From Microbacterium sp. Root180 (GTDB lineage: Bacteria > Actinomycetota > Actinomycetes > Actinomycetales > Microbacteriaceae): a DNA stretch of 64,000 nt. The notes below the pieces were generated by a model, which saw only the letters and a list, made by a program, of their open reading frames with translations, was not told the origin of the DNA and did no database searches. Every line of letters starts with the position of its first letter. Within the stretch, counting starts at the first letter, position 1. The position numbers and the translations under genes are program-made. Positions 42,963 through 51,304 of this stretch are shown here, piece after piece. The stretch spans positions 604,094 to 668,093 of the forward strand of contig NZ_LMHS01000002.1 in NCBI RefSeq assembly GCF_001428485.1, given 5' to 3'.

Positions 42963-44033
42963 ATGGCCCTGCAGACGCTTTCCTCCCCCGCCCTCGCCGC
43001 CGCGCGCTCAGAGTTCACGGGCGGGCGCGGCTACCTCGCGGCGTGCACGGTGGGCCTTCCGACGCGGGCCACACGCGCGGCGGTCATCGCCGAGCTGGAT
43101 GCCGCGGCCGCCGGCCGTCCGGACCCTTCTGCCGCCTCCGCTGCGGTCGAACGCTCCCGTGCGCTCTTCGCCCGTCTCGTCGGCGTCGAATCGCGCAGCG
43201 TCGCGATCGGATCGCAGGTGTCGGTGGCCGTCGCCCTGGTGGCGGCATCCCTTCCCCACGGAGCCGAGGTGCTCGTGGCCGAGGGCGACTTCTCATCGGT
43301 CGTGCTGCCCTTCGTCCACGCCGGGCGATCGCTCCGCGTGCGCGCCGTGCCCCTCGCGGACCTTGCCGGGTCTGTCGGGGCGACGACCGCACTCGTCGCC
43401 TTCTCCCTGGTGCAGTCGGCCACCGGAGAAGTGGCGGATGCCGATGCCATCGTCTCCGCCGCGGCGGCACACGGCGCCCGGACGCTGTGCGACGCCACTC
43501 AGGCCGTCGGCTGGCTGCCGGTCGAGGCATCCCGTTTCGACGCCCTCGTCTGCCACACGTACAAGTGGCTCTGCGCCCCGCGGGGCGTCTCGTTCCTCAC
43601 CCTCTCGGACGACCTCGCACGAGAGGTGCCCCCGCTCTTCGCCGGCTGGTACGCCGGCGGCGACCCGTGGTCCTCGTGCTACGGCGGCGACGTCGAGCTC
43701 GCCCCCGACGTGACGCGGTTCGACGCATCGCCGGCGTGGCAGGCGTTCGTCGGCGCCGCGCCCGCACTCGCCCTGTTCGCCTCGCTGGACGGACATGCCG
43801 TGCACGAGCATGCGACGGGCCTCGCCGCGGCTTTCCGCCTGCGCCTGGGCCTCGGGCGTCCGGACCGCGCGAGTGCGATCGTCACGTGGGCCGATCCCGA
43901 CGGCGCCGCCCTGTCACGTCTCGCCGACGCAGGGATCGTCGCGTCCGGCCGTGCGGGCCGGGCACGCGTCGCCTTCCACGTCTTCAACGACGAGGAAGAC
44001 GTCGAGCTCGCCGCGAGCGCCCTCGGCCGCTGA
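42963..44033 (+). CDS. Class V aminotransferase-fold PLP enzyme
   Basis: 356 residues of the cysteine desulfurase/kynureninase-type fold. CDATQAVGWLPVEA supplies the PLP-binding Asp177, and VCHTYKWLCAPRG contains the PLP lysine (Lys201) in the family SxHK-like context. RVAFHVFNDEEDVE near the end is typical of the family. No SufS/NifS-type catalytic Cys loop is visible, so desulfurase activity is unlikely; an aminotransferase or lyase on a small amino acid is more likely. ATG 42963 fits the family start; 42939 is also possible. Probably controlled by the divergent LysR regulator. Confidence 0.85.
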   Translation: MALQTLSSPALAAARSEFTGGRGYLAACTVGLPTRATRAAVIAELDAAAAGRPDPSAASAAVERSRALFARLVGVESRSVAIGSQVSVAVALVAASLPHGAEVLVAEGDFSSVVLPFVHAGRSLRVRAVPLADLAGSVGATTALVAFSLVQSATGEVADADAIVSAAAAHGARTLCDATQAVGWLPVEASRFDALVCHTYKWLCAPRGVSFLTLSDDLAREVPPLFAGWYAGGDPWSSCYGGDVELAPDVTRFDASPAWQAFVGAAPALALFASLDGHAVHEHATGLAAAFRLRLGLGRPDRASAIVTWADPDGAALSRLADAGIVASGRAGRARVAFHVFNDEEDVELAASALGR

Positions 44034-44034
44034 C

Positions 44035-44886
44035 TCAGTCGAAGTCTGCCGCCGTCTGACGCGGGTAGGCGCCGCCGGCGAGCTTCACGAGCTGGGCGTG
44101 CGCGTACTCGCACACGAGCGCGTGCCGGTAGACCATTCGCGGCACATCGACGTTGGAGTCCATCCACAGGCTCATGCCCGCGTTCTTCCAGTGGCGGAAG
44201 GTGTCGTCGTCGGTCACGAGCGCGAGGATCTCGAGGAACGAATCGTCGAACCGGATCGAGTGCACGGCTCGCCGGTACTCCTCGACCGTCAGCGCCATCG
44301 AGAACGGGATGTTCATGAAGCACAGGGCCGTCTGGATGTCGAGGCGGAGGAACCGGCGGCGACCGCGTTCGGCATCGAGCGGCGGGATGTCGAGCTGGGC
44401 GAAGTCGAGCGTCTCCGGGCGCGTCAGCGGCACGTCGTCGAGGGCGATGAGCAGGTCGTAGACGTTGACGTCGTGCTCGACCACGGCGTGGTCGCCGAGG
44501 CCGGCGAGCGTCTCGGGGCGGAGAGTGACCGGCTCCATGTCGATCGCCGTGTTGCGGACGATGAAGTTCACGAGGTTCGTCTCGACGACGAAGTGGCGGA
44601 TGAGCAGGTCGACCGCGTCCGGCGAGACGAAGTGCCGCAGGAACCAGACGCACAGGAAGTCCATCGTGGACAGCGGCATCCACCGGAACGGCAGCACCCG
44701 CTTCACGATCGAGACGAGCGCGACGATGAGCCGCGACAGGATGCGCGCGATCGGGTAGAGCCACCGCCGGGACGGGCGCCGCTGATCGTTGATGATCTGC
44801 CGCACGAGGGCGCGGTCGAGCGGCACCGAGGGGTCGGCGTACACCGCCTCCCACATGCTCGGATCGGATTTGACGAACTCGGGCAT
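44035..44886 (-). CDS. Unrecognised protein of the ketosynthase/diiron operon
   Basis: 283 residues that I do not recognise. A hydrophobic and basic segment (about 43-80, YPIARILSRLIVALVSIVKRVL then FLCVWFLRHF) could sit on or in the membrane. The rest is mainly helical with many His, Asp and Glu residues (RHFVVETNLVNF, GDHAVVEHDVNVYDLL, TDDDTFRHW). It could be another metal-binding helical enzyme, or a membrane-associated partner binding long acyl chains. It starts 1 nt after the end of the diiron-enzyme gene, so the two are surely co-transcribed, and it converges with the PLP-enzyme gene (1 nt between stops). Confidence 0.75.
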   Translation of the reverse strand: MPEFVKSDPSMWEAVYADPSVPLDRALVRQIINDQRRPSRRWLYPIARILSRLIVALVSIVKRVLPFRWMPLSTMDFLCVWFLRHFVSPDAVDLLIRHFVVETNLVNFIVRNTAIDMEPVTLRPETLAGLGDHAVVEHDVNVYDLLIALDDVPLTRPETLDFAQLDIPPLDAERGRRRFLRLDIQTALCFMNIPFSMALTVEEYRRAVHSIRFDDSFLEILALVTDDDTFRHWKNAGMSLWMDSNVDVPRMVYRHALVCEYAHAQLVKLAGGAYPRQTAADFD

Positions 44887-44887
44887 G

Positions 44888-45589
44888 TCAGCGATCCAGT
44901 TCCTCGAGCTGCAGCACGTAGAGGCGCGCGACCACCTGTGCGCATCTCACCACCTGGTCGGCGGCAGCGGCGTCGACGATGCCCGAGGAGAGGATCGCGT
45001 CCATGTCGCCGGTGTGAGCGGCATCGGCCTGCTCGTGGTACCGCATGAAGTGCACCTGGTTGTCGGCGAGTCCGAGGACCTCCTGGAACCGTGCGGCCCA
45101 TGCCGCCGCGCGCCGCGCGCCGAGACCCTCGATGATGAACATCGCCCCCAGGAGCCCGACGGGATTGGGCTGATCGGCGTAGTGGAACATGTAGCCGGAC
45201 AGCGCCTCGGAGCCGAGGTTCTTGCGCCCCGCGCGCAGATGGTCGAGCGAACCGCCCACCGCGACGTAGTCCCGCTCGAGCATGAGGTAGTCGCGATGCT
45301 CCTCCTCGGCGTGGCGGATCGCGGCCGCCCGCAGCTCGAAGTGATCGATGTCGAAGCTCGCCGCGGCCCGCGAGATCCACGGCGACCCGTCGACGACCTG
45401 CTGCCGCAGGTTGTAGAGCAGTCGCTGGTAGTCCTCGAGGGTCACCGCGCCCTCTTCGAGCCGGCGCAGGACGGGAACACGCGAGAGCATCTCCTCGAAC
45501 TCCGCCCAGACAGCGGCGAGACGCTCGGCGAGGCTCGCCTTCCCGTCGAGCGAGGCGTCGGTCGTCGCAGTCAGCGTGCTGTCGGTCAT
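44888..45589 (-). CDS. Haem-oxygenase-like diiron oxidase family enzyme
   Basis: 233 residues of the haem-oxygenase-like (TenA/PqqC-type) helical fold. Possible metal ligands follow the HDO pattern: E95-x2-H98 within HAEEEHRDY, Glu154 in FIIEG, and H185-x3-D189-x2-H192 in RYHEQADAAH. Known members (UndA, BesC, SznF-type) use two irons and O2 to cleave or oxidise fatty acids and amino acids. It overlaps the ketosynthase gene by 4 nt (ATGA), implying that the two act on the same compound. TenA-type thiaminase is a less likely alternative, since the ligand set is complete. Confidence 0.82.
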   Translation of the reverse strand: MTDSTLTATTDASLDGKASLAERLAAVWAEFEEMLSRVPVLRRLEEGAVTLEDYQRLLYNLRQQVVDGSPWISRAAASFDIDHFELRAAAIRHAEEEHRDYLMLERDYVAVGGSLDHLRAGRKNLGSEALSGYMFHYADQPNPVGLLGAMFIIEGLGARRAAAWAARFQEVLGLADNQVHFMRYHEQADAAHTGDMDAILSSGIVDAAAADQVVRCAQVVARLYVLQLEELDR

Positions 45590-46728
45590 GGCGTTGCTCC
45601 TTGCGTAGCGGGTGGTGCGACCACCGTGAGATGGGCGAAGGCGAACGAGAAGCGCCCGGATTCCGGGACGGCCAGCAGGATCGTCTCACCGGGCGAGAAG
45701 CGTCCGGTGCGCCACGCCTCTTCGAGAGCGATGAAGATGCTCGCGGCGCCGGTGTTGCCGCAGGTCTCGAGGTTGGAGAACCAGCGGTCGGTGTCGAGCG
45801 CGGGGACGCGACGCCGCAGTCCTTCGAACGCCAGGTCGCGGAAGATGTTGGTGCTGTAGTGGCACAGCACATGATCGAGATGGTGCACGTCCACGAGTCC
45901 GATGTCGACGAGCTCCTCGAACTGCGCAAGGCCGGCGTCGGCGAGATCGTCCAGCACACTCACGTCCTGCCGCAGCAGGAACATGCCCGCGGCCTCGGCG
46001 TCAGGGATCGACACATCCTGCCAGGTGCTCCCGACGACGGGGTCCGTCCCGGCCATGCCGGCGCGCATGCAGACGTCGTGCTCGTGCGCCAGCGACACGT
46101 GCCGCACCCAGTCGACCCGCAGCGACGGACGGTCCGGGTGAGGCTGGAACTCGACCACGACCGCGCCGGCGCCGTCGGAGAGCATCCACCGAAGGAAGTG
46201 GGAATCCATGCCCGCACGGATCCCGTCGAAGCGGAGCTGGCGCAGGCTGCGGCTCGGGAGCTCGGAGCCGACCACTGCCACGCGCGGGTGATCTCCGAGC
46301 CGGACCTTGCTCACGGCCGCGTCGAGGGCGGACAGGCTCGACGCGCACACGCCCGCAACCGAGAGCAGCTGCATCGGACCGCCGCCGAGCCGGCCGTGCA
46401 CCATCGAGGCGAACCCCGGCACCAGGGCGTCGCCCATGGTGGTGGCCGTGGCCAGCATCCGGATGTCGGACGCGGGGATGCCGCGATCATCGAGGGCGGC
46501 GCGCAGCGCCTTGACCGCCAGCTCTTCGTTCAGCTCGGTCGGCTCGCCGTTCTCGTCGAGCGCGTAATGGCGCTGCCGGATGCCGTTGGACTCGAGGATG
46601 CGGCGCCGGATGCGCTCGGTGACCGCGTCGGTGCCGCCGAGGCGCGTGACGATCCCGTCGTTGTCGACGGGATCCCCCGGCAGATACCGGCCGAAGCCGG
46701 TGAGGTATGCGGATGCCGTCGTGCCCAT
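45586..46728 (-). CDS. FabH-like 3-oxoacyl-ACP synthase III
   Basis: 380-residue ketosynthase of the KAS III class with an intact triad: Cys128 (AGVCASSLSALD), His290 (VLCHYSTNI) and Asn325 (ETCGNTGAASI). It is longer than housekeeping FabH (about 330) and not near other fab genes, so it is a secondary enzyme that condenses an acyl starter with an ACP- or CoA-bound unit. It is translationally coupled to a diiron enzyme. Start at ATG 46728, with TACCGT 6 nt upstream (leaderless) and no Shine-Dalgarno; longer in-frame starts are rejected. Confidence 0.9.
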   Translation of the reverse strand: MGTTASAYLTGFGRYLPGDPVDNDGIVTRLGGTDAVTERIRRRILESNGIRQRHYALDENGEPTELNEELAVKALRAALDDRGIPASDIRMLATATTMGDALVPGFASMVHGRLGGGPMQLLSVAGVCASSLSALDAAVSKVRLGDHPRVAVVGSELPSRSLRQLRFDGIRAGMDSHFLRWMLSDGAGAVVVEFQPHPDRPSLRVDWVRHVSLAHEHDVCMRAGMAGTDPVVGSTWQDVSIPDAEAAGMFLLRQDVSVLDDLADAGLAQFEELVDIGLVDVHHLDHVLCHYSTNIFRDLAFEGLRRRVPALDTDRWFSNLETCGNTGAASIFIALEEAWRTGRFSPGETILLAVPESGRFSFAFAHLTVVAPPATQGATP

Positions 46729-46734
46729 GGGGCG

Positions 46735-46740
46735 ACGGTA
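46735..46740 (-). promoter_or_regulatory. -10 box of the ketosynthase/diiron operon
   Basis: TACCGT on the minus strand ends 6 nt before the ATG at 46728. It gives the three-gene operon its own leaderless promoter, separate from the MFS gene that ends 100 bp upstream. Confidence 0.5.
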
Positions 46741-46828
46741 GAGCATCGAAGGGGCATCTCGCCGAACATTGTGGGCACGGCACAAATCCGCATGCCGCCG
46801 CGCGCATATTGCCGCCCGACGGATGCGG

Positions 46829-48124
46829 CTACCCCGGCGTGGCGGCCGCCACGACCCGACCGCGGCGTCCGAACGGCGCGAGCACGACGGTCGCGATCAC
46901 GAGGACCCCCACGGCCAGCGCGAGCCCGCCGTAGCCGATCCAAGCCAGCACCAGGCCGGCGAGGATCGCCCCGGCCGCGCCGACGAGACTCATGATGAGG
47001 TCGCTGAGACCTTGGCGGCGCGTGCGCTGCTCTTCGGAGGATGCCTCGGTGAGCAGCGTCGAGCCGGCGACGGTCGTCGCGCTCCACCCCAGTCCGAGGA
47101 GCACGAGCGCGACGGTCACCACACCGGAGGACTCCGCGCCGAACGACGCGGTGAGGAGCGCGCCGACGAGCAGTGCCTGGCCGACCAGGATCGTCGGAAC
47201 ACGCCCGACGCGGTCGGCGAGGATGCCGAAGACCGGCGAGAGCGCGTACATCCCGGCGATGTGCAGGCTGATCGTCAGCCCGATGATCGACAGCGACGCA
47301 CCGTGATGCAGCAGGTGCACGGGTGTCATCGCCATCACCGACACCATCACGCCGTGCGCCGCCGCGACGGCGAAGATGGCGTAGCGGGCGACGATCGGGT
47401 CGTCGGGCTTCGCGATCGCGGTGGTCGCGGTCTTCGCCGCGGCAACGACTCGCTGCGCGAGCAGGAGAGGATCGGGGCGCAGGGCGATGAGGTAGAGCGC
47501 GATGCCGAGGAGCTGTGCGACCACCGTGATGAGGTACGGACCGGTGAGCGCCGGCATCCCGACCGCCTGACCGAGCGCCTCCCCCGGACCCGTGAGATTG
47601 GGCCCGAGCACCGCGCCGATGGTCGTCGCCCAGACGACGATCGAGAGGTCCCGTCCGCGCGTGGCATCCGTCGCGAGATCGGCGGCGGCGAACCGCGTCT
47701 GCAGGTTGGCGGCCTGCCCCGCTCCGACGAGCGCGAAGGCGGCCAGCAGCAGTGGGAACGACGTCATCGCCACCGCGACCATGACGAGCACGACCCCGAC
47801 CAGTGCGATGGCCATCCCCGTCGCGAGCGACACCCGCCGGCCGCGGCGGCGTGCGAACGACGCGAGAGGCACGGCGAGAGCGGCTGTGCCCAGCGTCACA
47901 CCCGCGGCGGCCAGACCGGAGAACGCCTCGTCGCCCGAGATCTCCGCGGCGAGCACGGCCCCGAGCGACAGCGTCGCACCGAACGCGAGACCGCCGAGGA
48001 TCTGCCCGATCGAGAGCACCCACACGCTGCGCCGCTGCACGCGGGCGATCTCGGCGGGCGCGAGGGACGCGGCATCCGAGTCGTCTGTGCGCGCCCCCGG
48101 CGCGTCGGAAGGCGGAATCGCCAT
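46829..48124 (-). CDS. MFS transporter
   Basis: 431 residues with 12 predicted membrane helices and a 30-residue cytoplasmic start. The cytoplasmic loop SFARRRGRRVSLATG between helices 2 and 3 and the ADRVGRVPTILVG repeat in the second half are the conserved MFS loop motifs. It has no signature of a particular substrate. It lies upstream of the ketosynthase operon on the same strand, so export of that operon's product is possible. It begins 3 nt after the stop of the FAH-family gene, and the two are probably co-transcribed. Confidence 0.88.
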   Translation of the reverse strand: MAIPPSDAPGARTDDSDAASLAPAEIARVQRRSVWVLSIGQILGGLAFGATLSLGAVLAAEISGDEAFSGLAAAGVTLGTAALAVPLASFARRRGRRVSLATGMAIALVGVVLVMVAVAMTSFPLLLAAFALVGAGQAANLQTRFAAADLATDATRGRDLSIVVWATTIGAVLGPNLTGPGEALGQAVGMPALTGPYLITVVAQLLGIALYLIALRPDPLLLAQRVVAAAKTATTAIAKPDDPIVARYAIFAVAAAHGVMVSVMAMTPVHLLHHGASLSIIGLTISLHIAGMYALSPVFGILADRVGRVPTILVGQALLVGALLTASFGAESSGVVTVALVLLGLGWSATTVAGSTLLTEASSEEQRTRRQGLSDLIMSLVGAAGAILAGLVLAWIGYGGLALAVGVLVIATVVLAPFGRRGRVVAAATPG

Positions 48125-48127
48125 GAG

Positions 48128-48895
48128 CTAGGCCGGGCGCGCGGTGTTGCGCAGCAGCCCGAGGCCGGTGATCTCGACCTCCACGATGTCGCCCGCGGTG
48201 ATCTGCCCGACGCCTGCGGGAGTCCCGGTGAGGATCACGTCGCCGGGGAGGAGCGTGAACGCCGCCGACGCGAACTCGATGATCTCGGCGAGCGAGAAGA
48301 TCATGTCGGAGATCGGCCCCTGCTGGCGGACTTCGCCGTTGAGCCGGGTCGTGATGACCGCGGATCCGTTCACGTCGAACTCGGTCTCGATGGCCGGCCC
48401 GAGCGGGCAGGACGTGTCGAACCCCTTCGCGCGAGCCCACTGGCCATCGGATTTCTGCCAGTCGCGCGCGGTGAGGTCGTTGGCGATCGTGTAGCCGAAG
48501 ACGTGGTCGAGCGCGCGCGAGGCGGGCACGTTCTTCGCGATGCGGCCGATGATCGCCGCCAGCTCGCCCTCATAGCTCACGAACTCCGAGTGCCGCGGCA
48601 GCGCCACGGCGTCGCCCGGCCCGATCACGGAGGTGTTCGGCTTGAAGAAGAGCATCGGCGCGGTCGGCACGTCGTTGCCCATCTCGGCGGCGTGGTCGCG
48701 GTAGTTGCGCCCGACGCACACCACCTTCGACCGCGGGATCACCGGTGCCAGCAGTGCGACGTCAGCGAGCGGCACGCGCTCGCCCGTGGTGTCGAAGCCG
48801 GCGAACATCGGGTCGCCGGAGAGGACGACGAGTTCGCCCTCATCGACGATTCCGAACCGGATGGACTCGTTGTGGCTGAAGCGTGCGATCCTCAC
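48128..48895 (-). CDS. Fumarylacetoacetate hydrolase-family protein
   Basis: 255 residues. The family core runs from VVCVGRNYRDHAAEMG through FFKPNTSVIG and FVSYEGELAAIIGR (metal-binding Glu/Glu) to TGTPAGVGQITAGDIVEVEI. Members cleave C-C bonds or act as oxaloacetate decarboxylases and hydratases in aromatic and amino-acid breakdown; the exact substrate cannot be read. The start is GTG 48895 with TAGGCT 6 nt upstream (leaderless). It precedes the MFS gene by 3 nt. Confidence 0.9.
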   Translation of the reverse strand: MRIARFSHNESIRFGIVDEGELVVLSGDPMFAGFDTTGERVPLADVALLAPVIPRSKVVCVGRNYRDHAAEMGNDVPTAPMLFFKPNTSVIGPGDAVALPRHSEFVSYEGELAAIIGRIAKNVPASRALDHVFGYTIANDLTARDWQKSDGQWARAKGFDTSCPLGPAIETEFDVNGSAVITTRLNGEVRQQGPISDMIFSLAEIIEFASAAFTLLPGDVILTGTPAGVGQITAGDIVEVEITGLGLLRNTARPA

Positions 48896-48901
48896 CCGAC
48901 C

Positions 48902-48907
48902 AGCCTA
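48902..48907 (-). promoter_or_regulatory. -10 box, leaderless FAH-family transcript
   Basis: TAGGCT on the minus strand ends 6 nt before the GTG at 48895. Confidence 0.55.
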
Positions 48908-48918
48908 CTCAGCGACCA

Positions 48919-48968
48919 TGTCCCAGAATCTGCCGTTCATCGGTGCGTGAGCGACAGATTCTGGGACA
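48919..48968. repeat. Perfect 14-bp inverted repeat between ilvE and the FAH gene
   Basis: TGTCCCAGAATCTG (48919-48932) and its exact reverse complement (48955-48968) flank a 22-nt loop. It lies between two minus-strand genes and has no T-run. It could end the ilvE transcript, or be a small dispersed inverted-repeat element; its base composition is milder than the surroundings. Confidence 0.75.
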
Positions 48969-48998
48969 CGAAGGCGGGAGATCGGGACACGGCCCGCG

Positions 48999-49050
48999 GA
49001 GTCAGCCATCGAGGCGCGGGAGTCAGCCGTCGAGGCGCAGGAGCCAGCCG
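48999..49050. repeat. Tandem 21-bp duplication of the ilvE 3' end
   Basis: Two 21-bp units (48999-49019 and 49020-49040) match except for 2 bases, and a 10-bp partial third copy follows. The second unit contains the real ilvE stop (49023-49025). The first is a copy just beyond it with its own in-frame stop, so that LRLDG-stop is repeated as PRLDG-stop. Confidence 0.75.
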
Positions 49051-50129
49051 TGCTTGTCCTCGCGGCGTCCGTATTGGATGTCGGTGAGCTCCTCGCGCAG
49101 CGACAGCGCGAGCTCGCCGGTGGGCTGCTCGTCCACGAAGTCGGTGCCCTTGAGCAGGCCGATCGGGGTGACGACGGCGGCGGTGCCGCACGCGAACACC
49201 TCGACGATGTCGCCGGATGCCACGCCCTGCCGCCACTCGTCGAACGAGACCGCGCGGCCCTCGATCTTGTGGCCGCGGTCGCGCGCGAGCTGCAGGATCG
49301 AGTCGCGCGTGATGCCCTCGAGGATGGACTCGGACTGGGGCGTGACGATGGTGCCGTCCTTGTAGACGAACACGATGTTCATGCCGCCGAGCTCTTCGAC
49401 ATTGCGATCCTGATCGAGGAAGACCACCTGGTCGCACTCGTTCTCGTACGCCTCGGACTGCGGCAGAAGGCTCGCGGCGTAGTTACCCCCGGTCTTCGCC
49501 GCGCCCGTCCCGCCCTTGCCGGCTCGGGCGTAGTCCTCGCTGAGCCAGATCGACACCGGCCGCACGCCGCCCTTGAAGTAGGCACCGGCCGGCGAGGCGA
49601 TGACGTAGTACCCCACCTTGTGCGCGGGGCGCACGCCCAGGAACGCCTCCTTGGCGAACATGAAGGGACGCAGGTAGAGGCTCTGATCGGCACCCGAGGG
49701 CACCCACTCGGCGTCGACCGCGATCAGCTCGCGCAGCGACTGGATGAAGTACGACACCGGCAGCTCCGGCAGTGCCAGCCGCCGCGCGGAGCGCTGCAGC
49801 CGACGGCCGTTCTGGTCGGGCCGGAACGTGTGGATCGAGCCGTCCGCGTGACGATAGGCCTTGATGCCCTCGAAGATCTCCTGACCGTAGTGGAGCACCG
49901 CGGCGGCCGGATCGAGCGTGAGCGGACCGTAGGGCTGGACGCGGGGGCGGTGCCACCCGCCGCCGACCGACCAGCAGATGTCGACCATGTGGTCGGTGAA
50001 GCTGGTGCCGAAGCCGGGGTTGGCGAGGATCTCGGCGCGCTGCTCGGCGGACTTCGCCTGCAGGTTGCGACTGACGGCGAACTCGAGGGGGGCGAGTCCG
50101 GTGTCGGGATCGGTGTCGATGAGCGTCAT
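49023..50129 (-). CDS. ilvE: Branched-chain amino acid aminotransferase
   Basis: PLP-dependent final step of Leu, Ile and Val synthesis. The 368 residues contain the PLP-lysine motif AAKTGGNYAASL, EELGGMNIVFVYKDGTIVTP, SILEGITRDSIL and the phosphate-binding EVFACGTAAVVTPIG. Long (type II) BCAT form. ATG 50129 starts MTLIDTDPDTGLAPLEFAVSRN; a longer in-frame start runs antisense into leuB and is rejected. The next gene upstream on this strand is leuB. Confidence 0.96.
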   Translation of the reverse strand: MTLIDTDPDTGLAPLEFAVSRNLQAKSAEQRAEILANPGFGTSFTDHMVDICWSVGGGWHRPRVQPYGPLTLDPAAAVLHYGQEIFEGIKAYRHADGSIHTFRPDQNGRRLQRSARRLALPELPVSYFIQSLRELIAVDAEWVPSGADQSLYLRPFMFAKEAFLGVRPAHKVGYYVIASPAGAYFKGGVRPVSIWLSEDYARAGKGGTGAAKTGGNYAASLLPQSEAYENECDQVVFLDQDRNVEELGGMNIVFVYKDGTIVTPQSESILEGITRDSILQLARDRGHKIEGRAVSFDEWRQGVASGDIVEVFACGTAAVVTPIGLLKGTDFVDEQPTGELALSLREELTDIQYGRREDKHGWLLRLDG

Positions 50130-50193
50130 GACGGGCCTGTGCTTTCGTGAGGAGCGCTGTGCTCCTGGGGTGGCGGCGCTTGCCGGTTCCAGG

Positions 50194-51261
50194 TTACGCC
50201 CGGAGCCGGTCGGCGATGGCGTCGCCGATCTGCGCCGTGCTGCGGGATGCCGCACCCCGGTCCGCGATGTCGGCCTCGACCGCGCGGGTGACGGCGAGGG
50301 ACTCGCCGCGCAGCCCGAGATGGTCGAGCAGCAGGGCGGTGGAGAGGATCGCGGCCGTGGGGTCGGCCTTCTGCTGGCCTGCGATGTCGGGCGCCGATCC
50401 GTGCACGGGCTCGAACATCGAGGGGAACGCGCCGTCGGGGTTGATGTTGCCCGATGCGGCGAGGCCGATGCCACCGGTGACGGCGCCGGCCAGGTCGGTC
50501 AGGATGTCGCCGAAGAGGTTGTCGGTGACGATCACGTCGAATCGGCCCGGGCTCGTGACCAGGAAGATGGTTGCCGCGTCGACGTGGAGGTAGTCTACGG
50601 CCACGTCGGGGTGCTCCGTGGCCACCGCGTCGACGATCCGCTTCCAGATGCCGCCCGCGTGCACGAGCACGTTGGTCTTGTGCACGAGGGTCACCTTCTT
50701 GCCGCGGCGCTCGGCGAGATCGAAGGCGTAGCGCACGACGCGCTCGACGCCGAAGGCGGTGTTGACGGAGGTCTCGTTCGCGACCTCGTGCGGCGTTCCG
50801 CGCCGGATCGACCCCCCGTTGCCGACGTACGGGCCCTCCGTGCCCTCGCGCACGACGACGAAGTCGATGTCGCCCGGCTCGGCCAGCGGTCCCGGCACTC
50901 CGGGGTAGAGCTTCGAGGGACGCAGGTTGACGTAGTGATCCAACTCGAACCGCAGCTTGAGGAGCAGGCCCCGCTCGATGTTCGCGTCCTTCAGACGCGG
51001 GTCGCCGGGCACTCCCCCGACGGCGCCGAGCAGGATCGCGTCGTGCGCGGCGATCGCCTGGAGGTCGGCATCCGTCAGCGTGTCGCCCGTCTCGAGGAAC
51101 CGCCCGGCTCCGAGCGAGAAGCGGGTCTTCTCGAAGCGGATGCCGCTTCCCGCCGTCGCCGCGTCGAGCACCTTCTCGGCCTCGGCGATGACCTCGGGTC
51201 CGATCCCGTCGCCGGGAATGACGGCCAGCTTCACGACACCTGAGTCCTGCACGCGCGACAT
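50194..51261 (-). CDS. leuB: 3-isopropylmalate dehydrogenase
   Basis: NAD-dependent oxidative decarboxylation of 3-isopropylmalate in leucine synthesis. 355 residues with the N-terminal [12 protein letters not shown], the substrate loop [30 protein letters not shown], and the metal/NAD motif [13 protein letters not shown] with GSAPDIAGQ. Its NAD loop makes it LeuB rather than an isocitrate or tartrate relative, and ilvE downstream supports that. TACGCT lies 6 nt upstream of the ATG: a leaderless transcript. Confidence 0.96.
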   Translation of the reverse strand: MSRVQDSGVVKLAVIPGDGIGPEVIAEAEKVLDAATAGSGIRFEKTRFSLGAGRFLETGDTLTDADLQAIAAHDAILLGAVGGVPGDPRLKDANIERGLLLKLRFELDHYVNLRPSKLYPGVPGPLAEPGDIDFVVVREGTEGPYVGNGGSIRRGTPHEVANETSVNTAFGVERVVRYAFDLAERRGKKVTLVHKTNVLVHAGGIWKRIVDAVATEHPDVAVDYLHVDAATIFLVTSPGRFDVIVTDNLFGDILTDLAGAVTGGIGLAASGNINPDGAFPSMFEPVHGSAPDIAGQQKADPTAAILSTALLLDHLGLRGESLAVTRAVEADIADRGAASRSTAQIGDAIADRLRA

Positions 51262-51267
51262 CCTTCC

Positions 51268-51273
51268 AGCGTA
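51268..51273 (-). promoter_or_regulatory. -10 box, leaderless leuB transcript
   Basis: TACGCT on the minus strand ends 6 nt before the leuB ATG at 51261. Confidence 0.55.
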
Positions 51274-51304
51274 GTGGGGCGGCCAGGTCCCACTCGGCAC
51301 GGGG

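Noticed and set aside
45586..46728. Ketosynthase as the housekeeping FabH
   Set aside because: Longer than FabH, not next to fabD, acpP or fabF, and coupled to a diiron enzyme instead.
46530..48440. 636-codon minus-strand frame spanning the MFS gene and its neighbours
   Set aside because: Out-of-frame arginine-rich reading across the end of the FAH-family gene, the MFS gene and the start of the ketosynthase gene.
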